From: Christiangramia echinicola DSM 19838
GTDB taxonomy: Bacteria > Bacteroidota > Bacteroidia > Flavobacteriales > Flavobacteriaceae
Direction: 5' to 3'
Assembly: GCF_000423065.1 (NCBI RefSeq)
Contig: NZ_AUHG01000010.1
Span: forward strand, 434,001 to 498,000
Length of the DNA stretch: 64,000 bases
Position 1 is the stretch's first letter. Each line of letters starts with the position of its first letter. A program made the position numbers and the translations under genes. Below, in pieces: positions 28,532 to 38,600 of the stretch. Below the pieces are notes generated by a model. It had not been told where the DNA came from, searched no databases, and saw only the letters and a list, made by a program, of their open reading frames with translations.

Positions 28532-30088
28532 ATGATTAAAAAAATTACTGTTACTGGAATTCTTCTTTTCTTTTCGGTAATACAGTTCTCTGCACAAACT
28601 AAACAGGAAATGGTTAGTAAGATCGTGACAGAGGTAAACGAAAATTCTCAATTAGAAGTACTGGCACATGAACTTATGGATGTAGTAGGTCCGCGTCTTG
28701 TTGGAACTCCACAAATGAAAAATGCCAATGACTGGGCTGTAAAAAAATACAATAGCTGGGATATATCTGCCAGAAATGAAGAATGGGGAAAATGGAAAGG
28801 CTGGGAAAGAGGAATTACTCATGTAGACCTAATTTCACCTCGAGTACAAAGTCTTGAGGCCAGACAACTTGCCTGGAGCCCTTCTACAGGTAAGAAAGGA
28901 GTGACTGCTGAGGTTATGATCCTTCCGGAAGCAAGCGATTCTCTTGATTTTGTTGAAAAACTGAAATCTGTGAAAGGCAAATTTGTGATGATCTCTATGC
29001 CACAGCCAACAGGAAGACCAGATGATAACTGGGAAGAATGGGCTACAAAAGAATCTTTTGAGAAAATGAAAAAAGACAGAGATTCTCTGGATAAATTATG
29101 GGATGAAAGACTAAGAAAAACGGGACTTTCCAGAAGAGAATTACCAAAAGCTCTGGAAGATGCTGGAGCAGAAGGAATTATTAGTTCTTACTGGTCCAGA
29201 GGTTTTGGAGTAAACAAGATCTTTTCGGCTTCTACAGAAGAAGTTCCTACTATAGATGTTTCCCTGGAAGACTATGGACTTCTATACAGACTAGCGGAAT
29301 ACGGTAATAAACCAACCATAAAAGTAGTTGCGGAATCTTCAGAACTTGGAGAAGTACCAACCTTTAATACTATAGCAGAGATCAAGGGAACTGAAAAGCC
29401 AGAAGAATATGTGATTCTTTCCGCGCATTTTGACAGTTGGGATGGAGCTACCGGAGCAACAGATAATGGTACCGGTACTATCGTAATGATGGAAGCAATG
29501 CGAATACTGAAGAAATTCTATCCTAATCCAAAAAGAACTATTCTGGTTGGACATTGGGGGAGTGAAGAGCAGGGACTTAACGGTTCACGCGCTTTTGTAA
29601 AGGATCACCCGGAAATTGTAGAGAACGTTCAGGCATTATTCAACCAGGATAACGGAACAGGTAGAGTTGTAAATATTTCTGGAAACGGATTTCTTAATTC
29701 TTATGATTACATAGGAAGCTGGTTGTATGAAGTCCCAGAGGATGTGACCAAACATATCGAAACAAATTTCCCGGGTACTCCAGGTAGAGGAGGATCAGAT
29801 TATGCATCTTTTGTTGCTGCTGGTGCACCTGCATTCAATTTAAGTTCTTTAAGCTGGGATTACTGGAATTATACCTGGCATACGAACAGAGATACTTATG
29901 ATAAGATCGTTTTTGATGATGTTAAGAATAATGTGATCTTAACGGCAGTTTTGGCCTATATGGCCAGTGAAGATCCAGAAAGGACCTCTAGAGAAAAGAT
30001 TAAATTACCTGTAAGTAAAAGAACAGGAGAGCAGATGAGCTGGCCAGAAGCCAGAGATGCTGAGAGAGCAGGTATGCTTGAAGACTAA
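28532..30088 (+). CDS. M28-family zinc aminopeptidase
   Basis: 518 residues. The signal peptide (1-22, ending FSAQ) is followed by a PA-like insert domain and a co-catalytic zinc site. Visible ligands are HFDSWDGATGATDNGTG (His, Asp), the catalytic Glu pair GHWGSEEQGLNGSR and a later Asp/His (FNQDNGTGR; YTWHTNRDTYDKI). It is an exported aminopeptidase, likely periplasmic, and complements the S9 peptidase encoded divergently upstream. Confidence 0.92.
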   Translation: MIKKITVTGILLFFSVIQFSAQTKQEMVSKIVTEVNENSQLEVLAHELMDVVGPRLVGTPQMKNANDWAVKKYNSWDISARNEEWGKWKGWERGITHVDLISPRVQSLEARQLAWSPSTGKKGVTAEVMILPEASDSLDFVEKLKSVKGKFVMISMPQPTGRPDDNWEEWATKESFEKMKKDRDSLDKLWDERLRKTGLSRRELPKALEDAGAEGIISSYWSRGFGVNKIFSASTEEVPTIDVSLEDYGLLYRLAEYGNKPTIKVVAESSELGEVPTFNTIAEIKGTEKPEEYVILSAHFDSWDGATGATDNGTGTIVMMEAMRILKKFYPNPKRTILVGHWGSEEQGLNGSRAFVKDHPEIVENVQALFNQDNGTGRVVNISGNGFLNSYDYIGSWLYEVPEDVTKHIETNFPGTPGRGGSDYASFVAAGAPAFNLSSLSWDYWNYTWHTNRDTYDKIVFDDVKNNVILTAVLAYMASEDPERTSREKIKLPVSKRTGEQMSWPEARDAERAGMLED

Positions 30089-30104
30089 AATTTAATAAAG
30101 GCAG

Positions 30105-31253
30105 TTAATCCTGAAATTTCAACTTCAGCTGGTTAGCTGCCTTTGTATATCCGCCATCACCACCATCAATAAAATGAATGTGTTGATCTGAGCTCATATC
30201 CTTTACATAACAGGACATGATGCTTTCCTTACTTACATGGTGGCCGTATTTAATAAGGCCAAGATTTTCAAGTTTATCCAGGTACTTTATAAGCCTTTTT
30301 CTCTGGGAACTATTTCCTGTGATCACCGTATTTATTCTCCCATCCAGGGTTAAATTATCAGAGAGTTCAACTAATTTCAGCATATAGCTTTTACCGGCAT
30401 TTGTCTTTTTCAGATAGATCTCTCCAAAATTTGCGATCAGAAAGCTTTTTATGAAAACTGCGAAGTTCCAGGTTCCCAGTTTTGCCTTCATTTCATCTTT
30501 GATCCTTTGGAGTCCGGCTTTTATCTTAAGCCTTTTGATTGAAATAGGTTTTCTTTTTCCAATGGAGCCGTAGATCTCATCTATAGCTTTCATCACTTTG
30601 GAATATACTCTGGAAAAATCTGCTTCTTCGCATCCCGAAATGATCAAACTAACTACTTCCTGATCTTTGTATGGGGGTTTAATGCGATCCCATTTACATT
30701 CCATCCCCTCGAGATCAAGAGGCGTAGAATCTGGAGATATCTCCTGTGTGTTAGGATTATTTTTGATCTTTTCTTCAGCATATTGAAGACCATTTCCCAG
30801 AACTACCGGGATATTCATTACCTGGTTCACTTTCACTCTTGCTATCTTCAGGTCTATATTGTCTTTATACACACTAGCTATACTATAACTGCCAATGGCC
30901 AGACTAAAACCAAAGTTCTTTTCAGAATTTAGATTATGCTTTTGTAATACTGAAAGGGATTGTGCGAGGATCACTTCAGGAATTAGAAAAGTAGCCCCAT
31001 CTCCTCCGAAGAAAAAAGGAACGTTTAGATTATGCATTTCTGCCAGGTTTAAAACAGCAATAACGCATCCCGTAGCGACAAGATTAACGTGATTATGATT
31101 ACCGTTTTTAACCGCCTGGGTAGAATTGCGAATATCAGCAACCAGAATATACCAGTCCTCTGGTAATTCCTTAAAATTTTTCTCTGCACCTAGAAGAGCA
31201 CTTAAAGAAGTATCCCGAATTTCGAGATTAGCATAGAAATTAGTAGTACTCAT
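30105..31253 (-). CDS. DUF3095 protein with class III cyclase-like N-terminus
   Basis: 382 residues from MSTTNFYANLEI; the frame opens two codons earlier. The first half carries the nucleotidyl-cyclase-like pattern DIRNSTQAVKNGNHNHVN followed by FFFGGDGATFLIP, with metal-binding-type aspartates. The rest is a long alpha-rich region without a named domain. DUF3095 proteins are often annotated as adenylate-cyclase-related, but activity is unproven. No second-messenger partner is encoded beside it. No signal peptide, so cytoplasmic. Confidence 0.82.
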   Translation of the reverse strand: MSTTNFYANLEIRDTSLSALLGAEKNFKELPEDWYILVADIRNSTQAVKNGNHNHVNLVATGCVIAVLNLAEMHNLNVPFFFGGDGATFLIPEVILAQSLSVLQKHNLNSEKNFGFSLAIGSYSIASVYKDNIDLKIARVKVNQVMNIPVVLGNGLQYAEEKIKNNPNTQEISPDSTPLDLEGMECKWDRIKPPYKDQEVVSLIISGCEEADFSRVYSKVMKAIDEIYGSIGKRKPISIKRLKIKAGLQRIKDEMKAKLGTWNFAVFIKSFLIANFGEIYLKKTNAGKSYMLKLVELSDNLTLDGRINTVITGNSSQRKRLIKYLDKLENLGLIKYGHHVSKESIMSCYVKDMSSDQHIHFIDGGDGGYTKAANQLKLKFQD

Positions 31254-31315
31254 ACACAATAGGTCCCAACATAAGCCAAATAATTTCTAATGGAACAATC
31301 TGGAAATAGATATTT

Positions 31316-31684
31316 TTAGTTTAGTTCAGATCCAACAGGAACACTGCAATCATGACCAGGTTCTCCATGTGCAGGATTGATCTTTGGCGTAGCACTTTGA
31401 AGTCTTACGGGTGAAGTGGTCATATCTGTATTATTTGTAGACGATGTTGTTGCCTGGTCTAGTGGTGCACCAACCGGAAGATCACATCTATGTCCTTCTT
31501 CACCGTGAGCAGGATTGTATTTTGTATCAGAACTTTTCGCCATTTCTTCCTTCATCTTTTCAGAAGAAGATGTCTCGGTAACTGCCTCTTCTTTTTGCTC
31601 GTTTTTTTCTTCATCCTTGCAGGAATAGATCAACACAGATAAAAGACAGATCATTATAACGGGTAAGTGATGTATTCTTTTCAT
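31316..31684 (-). CDS. Lipoprotein with two NPAHGxxGHxCxxPVG repeats
   Basis: 122 residues. The lipobox VLIYSC is followed by a low-complexity K/E/S linker and two copies of a short motif, YNPAHGEEGHRCDLPVGAPL and, at the C-terminus, INPAHGEPGHDCSVPVGSEL. Each copy has two His and one Cys spaced HGxxGHxC, a possible metal- or haem-binding arrangement. I recall similar motifs in other Bacteroidetes lipoproteins but no assigned function. It sits before the DUF3095 gene on the same strand, with a 63-bp gap. Confidence 0.68.
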   Translation of the reverse strand: MKRIHHLPVIMICLLSVLIYSCKDEEKNEQKEEAVTETSSSEKMKEEMAKSSDTKYNPAHGEEGHRCDLPVGAPLDQATTSSTNNTDMTTSPVRLQSATPKINPAHGEPGHDCSVPVGSELN

Positions 31685-31717
31685 AACTAAGTATTTTATG
31701 ATATAAAGATATTTAAA

Positions 31718-32701
31718 TTATTCGGTAATTTCTTTTAGCTCTGCTTCTGAAATTGTTAGAATTCCGGAAGGTGGTAACCTGGTGATCATCTCTTTCCAGT
31801 TCTTATCTGCTTCAAAAACAATATTAAAGATCGGTTTAGCGTCCTCTATTCTACCGCTGTTAGCTAGGGCAACTGCTTTCCAGAATTTCATCTCGAGGTT
31901 TTCCGGGAACATTTTTTCGGCAGTGCCATATTCTTTAAGCGCTTTTTCCATATCTCCGGCTTCTACAGCAAGATCACCTTTGTTCATATGCTCATAGGCT
32001 CTGGCGACCTTTAATAGTCTTGATAATTCCTGAATAGGATTTTCATGATCATCAACTCTAAGATCTATCTTTTTGTCTTCCCAGCTTTTATCTGTTCTTT
32101 CAGGACCAACCACGATAAGTGCAGCAGATTGTTTACCGCGTATATCGCCTCCTGCTTCCTGGGCAGCTTTTAAAGCTTCAACAACTCTTTCTGCCAGTGG
32201 ATAATCTGAATATTGAACGAATGCTTCAGCCATGGCTGGAACAACCTTATCGTTGATCATCATATTAGCCTGAACCGAGAAGTTCTTTCCCTGAAGATCT
32301 TCAGCTGCTTCTACGCAATTCTTTCCGGTGAATCCGGAAACATTTCCGTTAGCGTCCAAAAATGCGATCTGCCTGAATGCTCTACCTTCATCCTTTTCAA
32401 CCAATTGGGTTAAAGCCTGTTCCGCAGAAACTCCGCTGGCCATTAATTCCAGGCCTTCAGGTCCGTAAGCAGGATTTACAAAAGATTGGGTGGCCACAAC
32501 TCCTACACCAGCTTTACCCCAGGAAACTATAGAACCAACCGAAAACCAGTGACTCTGCACTCCAACTGCCATTTCACCGGTAACGGTATCCCTGGCTACG
32601 ATAGAATAGGTATGAGCAAACGCATCTTTTTCAGCATTAATATTCTGTGAAGAAAGTGAGGTTATGCTAAGAAAACAAAAAAATAGTAATAGTCTGTTCA
32701 T
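31718..32701 (-). CDS. DUF1028 (Ntn-hydrolase-like) exported protein with TPR-like tail
   Basis: 327 residues. The signal peptide (1-21, ending SLSSQ) is followed by a DUF1028 domain (about 28-225; THTYSIVARDTVTGEMAVGV and GVGVVATQSFVNPAYGPEGL). The C-terminal helices (MNKGDLAVEAGDMEKALKEY) look like TPRs. DUF1028 is predicted to have an Ntn-hydrolase fold. An export signal is unusual for such enzymes in other phyla but common in flavobacteria. Possible periplasmic amidase; substrate unknown. Confidence 0.83.
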   Translation of the reverse strand: MNRLLLFFCFLSITSLSSQNINAEKDAFAHTYSIVARDTVTGEMAVGVQSHWFSVGSIVSWGKAGVGVVATQSFVNPAYGPEGLELMASGVSAEQALTQLVEKDEGRAFRQIAFLDANGNVSGFTGKNCVEAAEDLQGKNFSVQANMMINDKVVPAMAEAFVQYSDYPLAERVVEALKAAQEAGGDIRGKQSAALIVVGPERTDKSWEDKKIDLRVDDHENPIQELSRLLKVARAYEHMNKGDLAVEAGDMEKALKEYGTAEKMFPENLEMKFWKAVALANSGRIEDAKPIFNIVFEADKNWKEMITRLPPSGILTISEAELKEITE

Positions 32702-32750
32702 AATTTCCGGCTTGCGTGAATGCTTAAAGATATAGATTCTACAGCAGACT

Positions 32751-33440
32751 TTAGAAAGAATGATGCAGGCTTAATTGCAGCTGGCCTTTATCTACAGAAT
32801 TAGTGCTTTGCAACATATACCCAGCCTGGATTTTCAGATTGTCTTTTAAAGCATAACCCAACGCGGAATAAAATCTATTGCGGTCAAAAATTTCTACATT
32901 ACGTCCATTCCCAATATCCCGCTGACCATTGATGAAAACTTCGTTATACAGAGCCAGGTAAATGGCATCTTTGTTTAAGTTAGGCTGATTAAAGGGAATA
33001 TTAATGAACAGGTTGTAACGATATCTCGTCCTGAAATCCTGGTCTTCTACCCAGCGCTGTTCATATCTAAATCTATGTTTAAGGTAAATTCTTTCAGAAA
33101 TTTTATGCGGAAACAGAGCTTCCTGGTAGATCCTGCTTTCAGAGGAAGTATCATTGGAGTCGCCAAAGGCTCCCGTGGTTATATTTCCATAACCCAGAGT
33201 TAGCAGGATGTTTTCATTAGCGCGGTAAGTAACGCCAGCCCTTAACAATAATTGTTCAAGGTCACCAATAACATCCCAGTTTCGATATTGCACATCACCC
33301 TGGAGTCCAAATCTTGATTCGCCAAGATCTGTGTTCCAGAAATACATATACCACCCACCCAATTGATCACCATCGACCTGGGCCAGCGCATTAAAATTGA
33401 AAAATAAAGAGAAAAGTAATAGTAAGGTAAATTTTTTCAA
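32751..33440 (-). CDS. DUF2490 outer-membrane protein, TTG start
   Basis: 230 residues from the TTG at 33440 (LKKFTLLLLFSLFFNFNALAQ signal peptide). The frame extends to 33488, but that codon is itself part of the promoter (see 33458-33488). The mature protein is a beta-barrel-type DUF2490 domain with paired aromatic strands (GGWYMYFWNTDLGESRFGLQ; KHRFRYEQRWVED) and a C-terminal F. Such proteins are probably outer-membrane barrels of unknown function. Confidence 0.82.
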   Translation of the reverse strand: MKKFTLLLLFSLFFNFNALAQVDGDQLGGWYMYFWNTDLGESRFGLQGDVQYRNWDVIGDLEQLLLRAGVTYRANENILLTLGYGNITTGAFGDSNDTSSESRIYQEALFPHKISERIYLKHRFRYEQRWVEDQDFRTRYRYNLFINIPFNQPNLNKDAIYLALYNEVFINGQRDIGNGRNVEIFDRNRFYSALGYALKDNLKIQAGYMLQSTNSVDKGQLQLSLHHSF

Positions 33441-33457
33441 AGCAAAGATTTTTAGGG

Positions 33458-33488
33458 CAAATCTAAAATTATGCTGCCTTAAAGACAA
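33458..33488 (-). promoter_or_regulatory. Consensus promoter of the DUF2490 gene
   Basis: On the minus strand: TTG (33488-33486), 20 nt, TAGATTTG (33465-33458). The start at 33440 would leave a leader of about 10 nt. Confidence 0.72.
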
Positions 33489-33506
33489 GTCTGCTCTGGT
33501 ATTCAG

Positions 33507-33806
33507 TTAATTTTTAACTTTTGTTACTAGAAGATAAACCGGGCCACCATCTACCGGGTAGCCTTCTATGCGAGAAGCCGTAATTTCTACTTCCTGATCT
33601 TCATATTCTTCCAGGTTCACAGTATCGCTTTTAAGTGCGTAAAAGTCACTTTGCGCTTCTAGTCTGTGGGTTCCATATTGGTAAGTTGTAATTCCGGCCG
33701 GCTTGATGATGCCATAATATTTCTCTTCGTTATGAGTTCTTCCTGAGCTGCAACTGGTTTGAAACAGTAAAAAGAAACTGGTAAATAGTGTAATTGCTAA
33801 CCGCAT
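33507..33806 (-). CDS. Small lipoprotein, 99 aa
   Basis: The signal peptide ends in a lipobox-type FQTSC. The mature 80 residues are predicted beta-rich (KYYGIIKPAGITTYQYGTHR; QEVEITASRIEGYPVDGGPV) and resemble a small OB or SH3-like barrel, but I cannot name a family. It precedes the DUF2490 gene on the same strand, though that gene has its own promoter. Confidence 0.65.
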   Translation of the reverse strand: MRLAITLFTSFFLLFQTSCSSGRTHNEEKYYGIIKPAGITTYQYGTHRLEAQSDFYALKSDTVNLEEYEDQEVEITASRIEGYPVDGGPVYLLVTKVKN

Positions 33807-33920
33807 TAATCATGATTTATAGATACCTTTAATATAATATTTTAAATAAATTTTAGAAAATTGAATATTTAGGGATGCATTTTTATTTTCTAGCTGAAAC
33901 CGCTTATTTTTGTGGCAACC

Positions 33921-33992
33921 GGCCTCATAGTTCAATGGATAGAATAGAAGTTTCCTAAACTTTAGATCCAGGTTCGATTCCTGGTGAGGCTA
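33921..33992 (+). tRNA. tRNA-Arg(CCT)
   Basis: 72 nt fold as a cloverleaf. The acceptor arm is GGCCTCA with TGAGGCT (last pair G-U). The anticodon stem GAAGT/ACTTT encloses the loop TTCCTAA, with anticodon CCT reading AGG. The T arm CCAGG-TTCGATT-CCTGG is intact. The CCA end is not encoded. A TATTTTTG -7 box lies at 33905-33912. It sits directly before the pectin locus. Confidence 0.9.
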
Positions 33993-34169
33993 CTAGGAAG
34001 GGCATACCTCAAACCAAAAGCCTGTTAATCATCTCATTATTGAGGGCTTATTTTTTTTGATATTATCTGATCGTATAATAGCAAAGTATAACAGCCTAGA
34101 ATATGTTTCAATTAGAAATCCATAATTGACAAGACACCGAAAGTTAGGTGTATCAGGAAGTTTATAAGT

Positions 34170-35204
34170 TTATACAAAGGCGTCATCTTTTATTCCAAAT
34201 TTTCTAGTTGAGTCGCGCTGTATTATTTGCGCTTTAAGAATAAAAGATACTGGTTCAGGTGGCAGTATACCTTCTATTCTATCTACCATGGTACTCACCG
34301 CAAGTTCACCTTGTTCTTTAGCTTTTTGATCTATACTAGTTAATGACGGGATAAAAGTTTCCCCCATTTTTCCATTTGTAAAACCAATTAGAGAAACTTC
34401 ATGCGGAATTGTATAGCCACAACCCAGAATATTTCTTGCTGTGAGGATTGTAGTAAGCTCATCTGAAGTTATTATACCGTCCAGTTGTTTATTCTTCAGC
34501 AGTTTTTTTAACTCTGCTACTGGAAAGTTGTCACAATTTACCTCAAGGATCTTTGGTTCGAAATCATTTTGAGTAACCACTTTTGTATAGCCCTCGATTC
34601 TATTTTCATTTACACTTGTATTCGAAATTCCGGAGAAGTAACAAACCTGCTTGCAACCGGAATTGATGAGTTCCATCGTCGCAAGCTCAGCTTCAAGAGT
34701 GTCATTAATTGATATTTTATCGGCTTCAATACCTTCAATGAGCCTATCGAACATTACAATGGGAATATCAAATTTTTTAGGAAGGTTAAGGTGATCAGTT
34801 TTTAAAGTCGCTTGGGTTTCTTTGGAAGGAGATATCAATATTCCATCTACCTGGGACCTTATGAGCATTTCAACCGCTTGTTTCTCTTTTTGTATAGATT
34901 CCTTAGAAATACATATAATGACTTTATAACCAAGTTGAGAAGCTTTCTCTTCTATACCATCCAGGACCATAGAAAAGAAATTGGATAGAATAGCCGGAAC
35001 TATTACTCCCAAAGTTCTGGTCTTTTTGAATTTTAGCCCCTGGGCAAAGCTATTTGGAAAATATTCGTGGATGTCTGCAAGTTCTTTAACTCTCTTCTTC
35101 GTTAAAGAACTTATCTCGGGGCTGTCATTAAGAGCTTTAGAAACGGTACTTACAGACAGGTCTAATTGCTTGGCCAGTTCCTTTAAAGTTATGTGATTTT
35201 TCAT
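34170..35204 (-). CDS. LacI-family transcriptional regulator (left edge of pectin locus)
   Basis: 344 residues. The N-terminal helix-turn-helix (LKELAKQLDLSVSTVSKALN) and hinge are followed by a periplasmic-binding-like sensor domain (about 60-335; TLGVIVPAILSNFFSMVLDG). It is divergent from susC. Its own start region contains a copy of the palindrome TGTTATCGATTACA (35243-35256), which suggests autoregulation. It probably senses a pectin-derived sugar acid and controls the locus together with the second LacI protein at 60670; the ligand is not predictable. Confidence 0.9.
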   Translation of the reverse strand: MKNHITLKELAKQLDLSVSTVSKALNDSPEISSLTKKRVKELADIHEYFPNSFAQGLKFKKTRTLGVIVPAILSNFFSMVLDGIEEKASQLGYKVIICISKESIQKEKQAVEMLIRSQVDGILISPSKETQATLKTDHLNLPKKFDIPIVMFDRLIEGIEADKISINDTLEAELATMELINSGCKQVCYFSGISNTSVNENRIEGYTKVVTQNDFEPKILEVNCDNFPVAELKKLLKNKQLDGIITSDELTTILTARNILGCGYTIPHEVSLIGFTNGKMGETFIPSLTSIDQKAKEQGELAVSTMVDRIEGILPPEPVSFILKAQIIQRDSTRKFGIKDDAFV

Positions 35205-35242
35205 AAAGGGTATTCTTTAGGAATCCAATATAATAACAATAA

Positions 35243-35256
35243 TGTTATCGATTACA
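35243..35256. promoter_or_regulatory. LacI-type operator upstream of lacI (left)
   Basis: TGTTATCGATTACA differs from the perfect palindrome TGTAATCGATTACA at one position. It is 39 nt upstream of the lacI start. A TATATTGG box lies on the minus strand at 35232-35225, between the operator and the start. Confidence 0.65.
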
Positions 35257-35418
35257 TTATAGGGGATAGTTGGGAAATATGTCAATGATTCTAGTCAATA
35301 TATTTTGAAATCCTAAAAAATACAGCCATAAAACCTATTTATTCTATAATTAGGCAGCTCTTGAATCAGAAAAATTCAAAAATTAGCCGTAAAAATTTTG
35401 TAATTAGTAATTAATAAA

Positions 35419-35440
35419 TATATTTACGTAATCGATTGCA
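35419..35440 (+). promoter_or_regulatory. susC promoter box with abutting operator
   Basis: TATATTTA (35419-35426) directly joins CGTAATCGATTGCA (35427-35440). A TTG at 35398-35400 gives an 18-nt spacer. A regulator bound here would cover the expected start point. Confidence 0.68.
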
Positions 35441-35465
35441 TTATTAAAATATTAAGAATAATAGA

Positions 35466-35518
35466 AGTTATTCAGCCATAGCATCCCATAATTGGGATTT
35501 TGTGCTGTTTTAATAACT
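35466..35518 (+). promoter_or_regulatory. Structured susC leader
   Basis: AGTTATT (35466-35472) pairs perfectly with AATAACT (35512-35518). It encloses a second hairpin with the stem ATCCC/GGGAT, extended by AGC/GCT outside. It lies in the inferred susC 5' leader. Confidence 0.4.
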
Positions 35519-35618
35519 AATTTTTAACATTTAAACCAAGTGTTTTTTAACCAATACTCGATAAGGTTATAAAAGGAGTGAAAGAGCACTAACTATTAAT
35601 TTTAACTAACTAATTTTT

Positions 35619-38600
35619 ATGGAACAAGTTTTTACTAAAACGATTTCGTTCTTTTCGGGTTTTCCGGAAAATAGGATAAAATATAAGTTACATACCTTTC
35701 TATTGGTATGTGTACTTCTTGGTACAAATATGGTCTTTGCTCAGGATACTGAAATTAATGGTACTGTGGTTGCCGCAGATTCTAAAATGCCGTTAGCCGG
35801 AGTTACTATATTAGAGAAAGGTACTTCTAATGGAGCGGTTACTAATTTTGATGGTGAGTATTCCATTCAGGTATCTGGTCAAGATGCTGTATTAGTATTT
35901 AGTTATGTTGGTTTTCAAACACTCGAGACTAGTGTGGATGGCAGAAGCACTGTTAATATCGACCTTCTTGTAGATTCAAATGCCTTGGATGAGGTTGTTG
36001 TTGTGGGATATGGTACAACCAGAAAATCAGATTTAACGGGTTCTGTAGTATCTATTTCCGGAAATGAATTAGCCGAACAGGGAAGAGCAAGCGTTGCTGA
36101 GGCCTTAACCGGTAGGCTTCCTGGTGTACAGGTACTTTCAACTGAAGGTTCTCCAGATGCCCAGGTTAATATTAGAATTCGAGGGAACGGATCCTTAACT
36201 CAAGATAGTTCACCTCTTATTATTGTAGATGGATTCCCGGTTGGAAGCATGAGTGATATTAGCCCAACAGATATTGCCAGTATTTCCGTTTTAAAAGATG
36301 CCTCCTCTACCGCTATTTACGGTTCCAGAGGGGCTAATGGTGTAATCATCATTACCACCAAAGAAGGAAGAAGTGGTAAAGTAAGTGTGAATTTAAACAC
36401 TTTCTACGGATTTCAAAAAATTGCTAATACGCTGGATGTTTTAAGTCCGGAAGACTTTGTTAAGTGGCAATATGAGTATGCTTTACTTAGAGATTCCGAA
36501 AATATTGACTCCTATGAAAGATATTTTGGCTTGTGGCAGGATTATGATTTATATGAAGGTAAGGAGGGAAATAACTGGCAAAAACAAGTTTACGGCAATA
36601 TGGGTGAAGTTCAGAGCCATGATTTAGCCATTAGAGGAGGTTCTGAGAAAGCCAGCTTCAACTTTAATTATGCTCATTATGATGTTAATACTATCATGAT
36701 TGGTTCGGATTTTAAAAGGGATAACCTATCTCTTGCTTTAAAAAGTCAGGCAGGGGAAAAAGTAGATTTATCCTTTACAGTTAGGTTTTCAGACACAGAG
36801 ATCAACGGAGGAGGAGCTAATGAGCAAAATGAGATTTCTTCTGCAGATTCACGCTTGAAGTATAGTGTTCAATATTCTCCTATTCCAATCTCAGGTCTTA
36901 CCACAACCAGGGCAGATACTGAAGGGGCTGTCGCAAGTTATTTAATAAATCCATTTGTGGCTACAGATGATAACCAAAGACAGCAGCTTAGAAGGAATTA
37001 TAATATGTTAGGAAGTTTTGGTTGGGATATAATTGATAATTTGAGATTCCAATCAGATTTTGGATTGGATTACCGCATAGAACAGGATTACAGGTATTAT
37101 GGTCGCTCTACCTATTACTCAAACAATAGACCGTCTGCAGAAAACCAGGGCTTACCATCTTTGGTTTATAGCGATAGAAAACGTGAGAGTTTCAGGAATG
37201 CTAATACTATTAATTATGATTTCGGCAACTTCCTTAATGAAGACCATAATCTTAAAGTATTATTAGGTGAAGAAATGATCATCACTAAGGATAATGAAGA
37301 AACTTCAGAAATTCAGGGGTTTCCTAATGACTTCGATTTTGAAACTACAAGAAGATTAACAACACAGGGTACTCCTCAATCTGTTGATAATTTTTATCGC
37401 CCGGATGATAAGCTTTTATCATTCTTTGGTCGTGTTAACTATGATTATAAAAGCAAATATTTACTTACTGCTACTTACAGGGCAGATGGTTCAAGTAAAT
37501 TCCTTGGTGATAATCGTTGGGGGTATTTCCCATCGGCTGCAGTAGCTTGGAAGATAAATGAGGAAGCCTTTTTAAATGATGTAGAATGGTTGAATGCTCT
37601 TAAGTTGAGGTTAAGTTATGGAGAGGCTGGTAATAATAATATTCCGGCAGGTCAAACCGTGCAAAGTTTTCAATCTAATACCACTACCTATTTAAATGAA
37701 ATTCCAAATTATTGGTCGGCTTCACGAGTACTGGCTAATCCAAATCTTAAATGGGAAACTACGGTAACTCAAAATGCTGGTCTTGACTTTGAAATGTTCG
37801 ATGGAGTGTTAAGAGGAAGTATTGAGGCCTATAAAAATATAACTACAGACCTGTTACTTGCATTTCGTACTCCTGGATCTGGCTATGATTTTCAATATAG
37901 AAATCTTGGAGAGATCCAGAACACTGGTGTAGAAGGTTCTTTGAATATAAACGCGATTACGAAAGAAGACTACGGATTAAGTTTCGCCTTTAATATGTCT
38001 GCAAACAAGAACAAGATTAATTCCTTAGGTACATTAGAAGATTACCAGGAATACTCTGGCTGGGCTTCTTCACAAATTGGTAGTGATTATGCCGTTTGGG
38101 TTGGCCAACCTGTAGGAGCTATGTATGGTTACAGAAATGACGGTCGTTATGAAGTTTCAGATTTTGACTTTGATCCTGCAACAGACACCTATACGTTGAA
38201 GCCTGATGTGGTAGATAATAGTGATGTTGTTGGCGAGGTAATGCCTGGGTCATTAAAATTGAAGGATATCACTGGCGATGGAGTTGTAGATATAAATGAT
38301 AATTCACTTATTGGCGATGCAAACCCAGATTTTACAGGAGGTTTTGCTATAGATGCGTATGCATACGGATTTGATTTTTCAGCAGCTTTTAATTTTAGCG
38401 TGGGAAATGATGTTTATAACGCAAATAAGGTTCAATTTACAACTGCTAATGAAAACAGCCAGTATAGAAACCTAACTACGGCTATGGCAGATGGCACAAG
38501 GTGGACAAACCTTAACCCTGAAACCGGTGAGCTTATAACCGATCCTGATGCGCTTGCAGCTGCCAATGCAAACACTACTATGTGGTCTCCATATATGCGT

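Larger units (their letters stand above)
35205..35618. other. 414-bp divergent regulatory region lacI/susC
   Basis: No ORF. It carries two LacI-type operators (35243-35256 and 35427-35440), a TATATTTA box abutting the second, and a predicted leader structure at 35466-35518. If the box is the -7 element, susC has a leader of about 185 nt. Confidence 0.6.
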
